Shown piece by piece: positions 57,185 through 64,000 of a stretch of 64,000 bases of DNA. The notes under the pieces are model-generated. The model saw only the letters and a list, made by a program, of their open reading frames with translations. It made no database searches and was not told the DNA's origin. Origin of the DNA: Metabacillus litoralis. GTDB taxonomy: Bacteria; Bacillota; Bacilli; Bacillales; Bacillaceae. The DNA is taken from assembly GCF_003667825.1 (NCBI RefSeq), contig NZ_CP033043.1, positions 4,111,001 through 4,175,000 of the forward strand, written 5' to 3'. Each line of letters opens with the position of its first letter. Position 1 is the first letter of the stretch. The position numbers were made by a program, and so were the translations under genes.

Positions 57185-57430
57185 TTGTATATTCATCTGG
57201 GAGACAATTTTGTTGTTCCATCAAAAGAGGTCGTGATGATATTGGATCGACACTCTTCTCAAGATTCCGCCATTGTAGATGAATTTTTTCAAAAGCAAAA
57301 AGATAGAATTGTTCAACTGGCAAATGGTGAAGCAAAATCCATTATTGTGACGGTTAATAAAATTTATTTCTCGCCTTTATCATCAAGTACATTAAAAAAA
57401 CGAGCACAAGTTGCTTTTGATATAGATTAA
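57185..57430 (+). CDS. remB: Extracellular matrix regulator RemB (YaaB)
   Basis: The 81-aa product (YIHLGDNFVVPSKEVVMILD, NKIYFSPLSSSTLKKRAQ) is the YaaB/RemB protein that in B. subtilis promotes biofilm matrix expression. TTG 57185 lies six bases after GAGGTG and one base after the recF stop; the frame extends nine codons upstream inside recF. Confidence 0.93.
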   Translation: MYIHLGDNFVVPSKEVVMILDRHSSQDSAIVDEFFQKQKDRIVQLANGEAKSIIVTVNKIYFSPLSSSTLKKRAQVAFDID

Positions 57431-57518
57431 TTAAATGTTTAAAGTCTAGCTTCCTAACAGAAGGGCTTTAGGGTATGGCTTTGAGTGCAACGACAAGTAA
57501 GCTTTAGGAAAAGTGTAG

Positions 57519-59456
<1,938 letters not shown>

Positions 59457-59468
59457 TCTATTTGAAAG

Positions 59469-59495
59469 AACACCTCATCTCGGTGAGGTGTTTTT
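59469..59495 (+). terminator. Terminator of gyrB
   Basis: AACACCTCA and TGAGGTGTT pair around TCTCGG and are followed by a T run. Confidence 0.9.
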
Positions 59496-59595
59496 TACAT
59501 AATATATTAGACAAAAAAAGAGATGGTTATCGTGAAAGAAATGTTAGCTGTAAACGAATATTCCATCAAATTGATGTGTAATCTTTTGCTAATAT

Positions 59596-59604
59596 TGCTA
59601 TAAT
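59596..59604 (+). promoter_or_regulatory. Extended -10 promoter of gyrA
   Basis: TGCTATAAT is an extended -10 element about 160 bp before the gyrA start. No good -35 is present. The remaining gyrB-gyrA gap shows no gene. Confidence 0.45.
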
Positions 59605-59765
59605 GAAGAGTAGACTAATTATTTAACATAACCAATTGGGCAGTTTTTATTATATTTAAAACTATCAACTTTTCTGTAAGAAGATAGTATTTTACCATTT
59701 TTCGATGGAATGTTCTTGGCACTCCCAATTAAATTAAGAAAAGGAATAAGGGAGGTTATTTTAAT

Positions 59766-62270
59766 ATGGCGGAAAATCAAGGATCACATGTTATTGAGAG
59801 AAATATAAGTAATGAAATGAGAGAATCTTTCTTAGGTTATGCGATGAGTGTAATCGTGTCTCGTGCATTACCGGACGTTCGTGATGGACTGAAACCTGTT
59901 CATCGACGCATTCTTTATGCAATGAATGACTTAGGGATGACATCTGATAAACCATTTAAGAAATCAGCACGTATCGTTGGAGAGGTTATTGGTAAATACC
60001 ATCCACATGGTGACTCAGCTGTATATGAAACAATGGTTCGTATGGCGCAGAATTTTAACTATAGATATATGCTAGTAGATGGACACGGAAACTTTGGGTC
60101 AGTCGATGGAGACTCAGCAGCTGCAATGCGTTACACCGAAGCTCGTATGTCTAAAATATCAATGGAGCTAATCCGTGATATAAACAAAGATACAATTGAT
60201 TATCAAGATAACTATGATGGCTCCGAAAGAGAACCAGTAGTCCTTCCAGCGAGATTCCCTAATTTACTTGTGAACGGTGCTACTGGAATTGCGGTAGGAA
60301 TGGCAACAAATATTCCTCCACATCAATTAGGTGAAGTAATTGATGGAGTCCTAGCGATTAGTAAGGATCCAGAGATAACAATTCCCGAGCTTATGGAAAT
60401 TATTCCTGGACCAGACTTCCCAACAGCTGGACAAATTATCGGAAGAAGCGGGATTCGAAAAGCTTATGAAACTGGCCGTGGATCAATTACTCTCAGAGCG
60501 AAGGTTGAGATTGAAGAAAAGGCTTCAGGTAAGCAAGTAATTATTGTTAAGGAAATTCCTTATCAAGTAAATAAAGCAAAGCTAGTTGAAAAAATCGCAG
60601 AGCTTGTTCGAGATAAAAAGATTGACGGAATCACAGACCTACGTGATGAATCTGACCGTACTGGAATGCGTGTTGTTATTGAGGTTCGTAAAGATGCGAA
60701 TGCGAACGTATTACTTAATAACCTTTATAAGCAAACAGCGCTTCAAACAAGCTTTGGTATTAATATGCTATCTCTAGTAGATGGACATCCTAAAGTATTA
60801 AATATTAAGCAAATGCTTCATTACTATCTTGAGCATCAAAAAGTAGTGATTAAACGTCGTACTGCTTTTGAATTAAGAAAAGCGGAGGCGCGTGCTCACA
60901 TTTTAGAAGGTTTAAGAATTGCTCTTGATCATTTGGACGCTGTGATTGCCTTAATTCGTAACTCGCAAACAACTGAAATTGCCCGTAACGGATTAATGGA
61001 GCAGTTTTCTTTAAGTGAGAAACAAGCACAAGCAATTCTTGATATGAGACTTCAAAGATTAACAGGTTTAGAAAGAGAAAAAATTGAAGAAGAATATCAA
61101 TCGCTTGTGAAGCTAATTGCAGAACTAAAAGCAATTCTTGCGGATGAAGAGAAAGTACTTGAAATCATTCGTGAAGAGCTAACTGAAATTAAAGAGCGAT
61201 TCAACGATGAACGCCGTACCGAAATTGTAGCAGGTGGAATTGAAAGTATTGAAGATGAGGATTTAATACCTGTAGAAAACATTGTTATTACATTAACTCA
61301 TAATGGATATATTAAACGACTTCCTGTTTCAACATATCGTACACAAAAACGTGGTGGACGTGGTATACAAGGTATGGGAACAAATGATGATGACTTTGTT
61401 GAACAACTACTAACAACATCAACCCATGATACGATTCTTTTCTTTACAAACAAAGGTAAAGTATATCGAGCAAAGGGTTATGAAATACCTGAGTTTAGTA
61501 GAACAGCTAAAGGATTGCCGATCATAAATCTTCTAAGTGTAGAAAAAGGTGAGTGGGTTAATGCAATCATCCCGGTTTCAGAATTTGTAGATGATTGGTA
61601 CTTATTCTTTACTACAAAGGATGGAATTTCAAAACGTTCTCCTTTATCTCAATTTGCCAACATCCGAAACAATGGTTTAATTGCAGTAGGTCTTCGTGAA
61701 GAAGATGAGCTTATTTCTGTAAAATTAACTGATGGTTCAAAGGATATCATCATCGGTACGAAGAACGGTATGCTTATCCGATTCCCAGAATCAGATGTTC
61801 GCTCAATGGGTAGAACAGCTTCAGGAGTAAAGGGAATCTCACTTGATGAAAGTGATGAAGTTGTAGGTATGGAAATTCTTGAAGATGATGTGGATGTACT
61901 AATTGTAACAAGCAATGGTTACGGTAAACGTACTCCTTCTGAGGAATATCGCATACAAAGTCGTGGTGGTAAAGGATTAAAAACTTGTAATATTACAGAG
62001 AAAAATGGTCCAGTTGTCTCTGTAAAAGCAGCTACTGGTCTAGAGGATATAATGTTGATTACAGCTAGCGGAGTTGTGATCCGTATGGATGTTGATACAA
62101 TTTCGAAAATGGGCCGTAACACTCAAGGTGTAAAATTAATCAGACTTGATGAAAACGTATCTGTCTCTACTGTAGCATTAGTACAAAAAGAAGAAGAATC
62201 TCAAGATGACATGAATGAAGAACTGGAAGAAACAGAACAGCAGTTGGAAAATGACTCATCTGAAGAATAA
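59766..62270 (+). CDS. gyrA: DNA gyrase subunit A
   Basis: The 834-aa subunit has the winged-helix breakage domain with catalytic tyrosine in [11 protein letters not shown], a normal quinolone-region sequence ([15 protein letters not shown]) and C-terminal DNA-wrapping blades including the GyrA box QKRGGRG. The C-terminus is acidic. GGGAGG precedes ATG 59766. Ser in GDSAVYE is the quinolone-sensitive form. Confidence 0.98.
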   Translation: MAENQGSHVIERNISNEMRESFLGYAMSVIVSRALPDVRDGLKPVHRRILYAMNDLGMTSDKPFKKSARIVGEVIGKYHPHGDSAVYETMVRMAQNFNYRYMLVDGHGNFGSVDGDSAAAMRYTEARMSKISMELIRDINKDTIDYQDNYDGSEREPVVLPARFPNLLVNGATGIAVGMATNIPPHQLGEVIDGVLAISKDPEITIPELMEIIPGPDFPTAGQIIGRSGIRKAYETGRGSITLRAKVEIEEKASGKQVIIVKEIPYQVNKAKLVEKIAELVRDKKIDGITDLRDESDRTGMRVVIEVRKDANANVLLNNLYKQTALQTSFGINMLSLVDGHPKVLNIKQMLHYYLEHQKVVIKRRTAFELRKAEARAHILEGLRIALDHLDAVIALIRNSQTTEIARNGLMEQFSLSEKQAQAILDMRLQRLTGLEREKIEEEYQSLVKLIAELKAILADEEKVLEIIREELTEIKERFNDERRTEIVAGGIESIEDEDLIPVENIVITLTHNGYIKRLPVSTYRTQKRGGRGIQGMGTNDDDFVEQLLTTSTHDTILFFTNKGKVYRAKGYEIPEFSRTAKGLPIINLLSVEKGEWVNAIIPVSEFVDDWYLFFTTKDGISKRSPLSQFANIRNNGLIAVGLREEDELISVKLTDGSKDIIIGTKNGMLIRFPESDVRSMGRTASGVKGISLDESDEVVGMEILEDDVDVLIVTSNGYGKRTPSEEYRIQSRGGKGLKTCNITEKNGPVVSVKAATGLEDIMLITASGVVIRMDVDTISKMGRNTQGVKLIRLDENVSVSTVALVQKEEESQDDMNEELEETEQQLENDSSEE

Positions 62271-62285
62271 TATAAAGGCATAGAA

Positions 62286-62328
62286 GGCTGAATACACATT
62301 CTTTGAGTGTGGAATTCAGTCTTTTTTT
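62286..62328 (+). terminator. Terminator of gyrA
   Basis: GGCTGAATACACA and TGTGGAATTCAGTC pair with few interruptions, followed by seven T. Confidence 0.85.
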
Positions 62329-62385
62329 ACATTCTTAAACATTATCATTGTTTTTTGTTTATAATGTCATAAGGGGGGGATACCT

Positions 62386-63480
62386 TTGAAGATTCATATT
62401 AGTCAATTAGAAGAAGGTTGTATCTTATCAAAGCCGATTTTATCAGCAACAAATCAACCTTTAGCATATAAAAACACAATTATTACAAAGCACATTAAGG
62501 AAGCTCTTATAGCATTCCTGGTAAAAGAAGTTGAAGTGGAAAACATTCTTGATAACGGCCGGGAATTCAAATTAGCTGGATATAGTAATGAGCAAGATGA
62601 AACAGAAGATACAGTGGTTGAAGATAGCACATTAATCAAATCGTTTTATCATCAATACCTGGAAGCTGTACAAGCTTATAAGCAGCTTTTTATTAGTTGG
62701 CAATCCGGTGTTCAAATTGATATCAACAAAGTAAGACAAGCGATTTTACCCCTAGTATCTGAAATTGAAGGTAATGATGAGGGAGTCTTTAAACTCTATC
62801 ATTATTGTAAGCAGGAAGATTATATGTACCACCACAGTGTGTCTGTGGCGTTAGTAAGTGCCTTTTTAGCTCAAAAGTTAGGGTATCAAAAGGGAGAAAT
62901 AAATCAAATTGCTTTAACAGGATTGTTATGTGATTGCGGTATGTCAAAAGTAAACCCAGCGATCCTAACTAAAAAGGTAACATTAACTGAAATTGAATAT
63001 AAAGATATTAAGCAACATCCGGTTCATAGCTATAATTTATTAAAAAATATTATGTCTATTAAAGATGGAGTAAAGCTAGGGGTACTCCAGCATCATGAAC
63101 GAATAGATGGAAGCGGGTATCCCTTAAGCGTGAAAGCTGAAAAGCTTCATCCTTATAGCAAAATAGTAGCTTTAGCCGATATTTACCAAGCTATGGTTGC
63201 AGTAAGACCATATCGAAGTAAGCAGTCACCATTTAAAGTGTTAGAACAAATTATGGAGGACGAATTCGGCAAATTTGATCTTAAAATCATTAATGAATTG
63301 AAAAAAGGAATAACAAGGTTTTCTACAGGTACAAAGGTAAAGTTGTCAGATGGATTGGATGCAGAAATTATCTTTATGGATGATAATAACCCAACTAGAC
63401 CTATGGTGAAATACTTGTATTCTCAAGAGATCATTTCGTTAAAAGATAGAAGAGAACTATTTATTGAAGAAATTATATAA
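62386..63480 (+). CDS. HD-GYP-domain protein with degenerate HD motif
   Basis: The 364-aa protein starts at TTG 62386 behind AAGGGGGGGAT. Residues 1-130 are a helical N-terminal region; 140-320 form an HD-GYP domain, with HHSVSVALVSAFL, HPVHSYNLLKN, HHERIDGSGYP and LADIYQAMVAVRPYR intact. The catalytic HD pair, normally LLHDIGK, reads LLCDCGM, so a metal-ligand histidine and the following lysine are lost. Cyclic di-GMP hydrolysis is therefore doubtful and a binding role is possible. It sits between gyrA and the rRNA operon. Confidence 0.88.
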   Translation: MKIHISQLEEGCILSKPILSATNQPLAYKNTIITKHIKEALIAFLVKEVEVENILDNGREFKLAGYSNEQDETEDTVVEDSTLIKSFYHQYLEAVQAYKQLFISWQSGVQIDINKVRQAILPLVSEIEGNDEGVFKLYHYCKQEDYMYHHSVSVALVSAFLAQKLGYQKGEINQIALTGLLCDCGMSKVNPAILTKKVTLTEIEYKDIKQHPVHSYNLLKNIMSIKDGVKLGVLQHHERIDGSGYPLSVKAEKLHPYSKIVALADIYQAMVAVRPYRSKQSPFKVLEQIMEDEFGKFDLKIINELKKGITRFSTGTKVKLSDGLDAEIIFMDDNNPTRPMVKYLYSQEIISLKDRRELFIEEII

Positions 63481-63498
63481 AAACTACTCTGTTTTGTG

Positions 63499-63527
63499 TT
63501 GACTTAAGATATAGATGCTGATATAAT
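63499..63527 (+). promoter_or_regulatory. rRNA operon promoter P1
   Basis: TTGACT and TATAAT with a 17-bp spacer. Confidence 0.88.
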
Positions 63528-63581
63528 TTTTTGAGTCAGCCAAACAGAGTATTTCATATAAAACTTTGTTGAAAAAAGTAG

Positions 63582-63610
63582 TTGACTTAACTAACTGTTA
63601 AATGTTATAT
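63582..63610 (+). promoter_or_regulatory. rRNA operon promoter P2 and downstream leader
   Basis: TTGACT and TTATAT with a 17-bp spacer. A boxA-like antitermination element, GTTCTTTGAAAACT, follows at 63641-63654 in the leader. Confidence 0.85.
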
Positions 63611-63740
63611 TAATGAGGTCGCTTTTAAGTGACATCACAAGTTCTTTGAAAACTAAACAAAACCAAGCGTGCCAACGTTAATTTCGATTAACAAAAACAA
63701 CGTACTATATAGTACAAACTTTTATGAGCTATATCAACTC

Positions 63741-64000
<260 letters not shown>

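Overview
The window is the replication-origin neighbourhood of a low-GC Gram-positive bacterium of the family Bacillaceae. The gene order rpmH-dnaA-dnaN-yaaA-recF-remB-gyrB-gyrA-16S rRNA, the sporulation genes (parA/parB as soj/spo0J, spoIIIJ, yyaC with a sigma-F-like promoter) and the complete walRKHIJ-htrC operon all follow the Bacillus subtilis pattern. Genus cannot be fixed from this sequence alone.

Layout from left to right. (1) 1-2715: a siderophore-type iron ABC transporter, two FecCD permeases and one ATPase, the first cut by the window edge. (2) 2716-4190: four evenly spaced palindromic repeats, a DUF559-like protein and a decayed zinc-ribbon gene. (3) 4191-14456: accessory DNA bounded and divided by three direct repeats of the 3' end of rlmH (4191, 9276, 14436). 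It holds dbpA, a Crp/Fnr regulator with a DUF4386 protein, a MerR regulator with a thioredoxin-fold protein, a frameshifted short-chain dehydrogenase with a LuxR-type regulator, a 7TM-GGDEF protein, several pseudogenes and an unexplained structured island. The arrangement looks like two tandem SCC-type insertions at rlmH without any recombinase gene. (4) 14436-24000: rlmH, yyzF, htrC, the wal operon for cell-wall homeostasis and an M23 peptidoglycan hydrolase, all on the minus strand. (5) 24480-25875: an IS200-type insertion sequence and four tRNA genes (Phe, Asp, Glu, Lys), with a duplicated 5' part of tRNA-Lys. (6) 26049-34001: purA, the replicative helicase, rplI, gdpP, yybS, rpsR, ssb and rpsF. 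(7) 34224-35190: a 52-bp tandem repeat array. (8) 35296-52159: ychF, yyaE, yyzM, an MscS-type channel, a YkvI-like membrane protein, yyaC, a DUF554 protein, parB, parA, noc, rsmG, mnmG, mnmE, jag, spoIIIJ, rnpA and rpmH. (9) 52433-64000: the two halves of oriC around dnaA, then dnaN to gyrA, a degenerate HD-GYP protein, and the start of an rRNA operon with two promoters.

Genes left of dnaA are almost all on the minus strand and genes right of it on the plus strand, so transcription runs away from the origin on both sides. The main plus-strand exceptions on the left are the iron transporter, most of the rlmH-associated accessory genes and yyaC. The most notable signals are the repeated rlmH attachment sites with terminal inverted repeats, the exact-period 52-bp array whose unit dyad changes in ways compatible with G-U pairing, and the structured island at 6373-6587.
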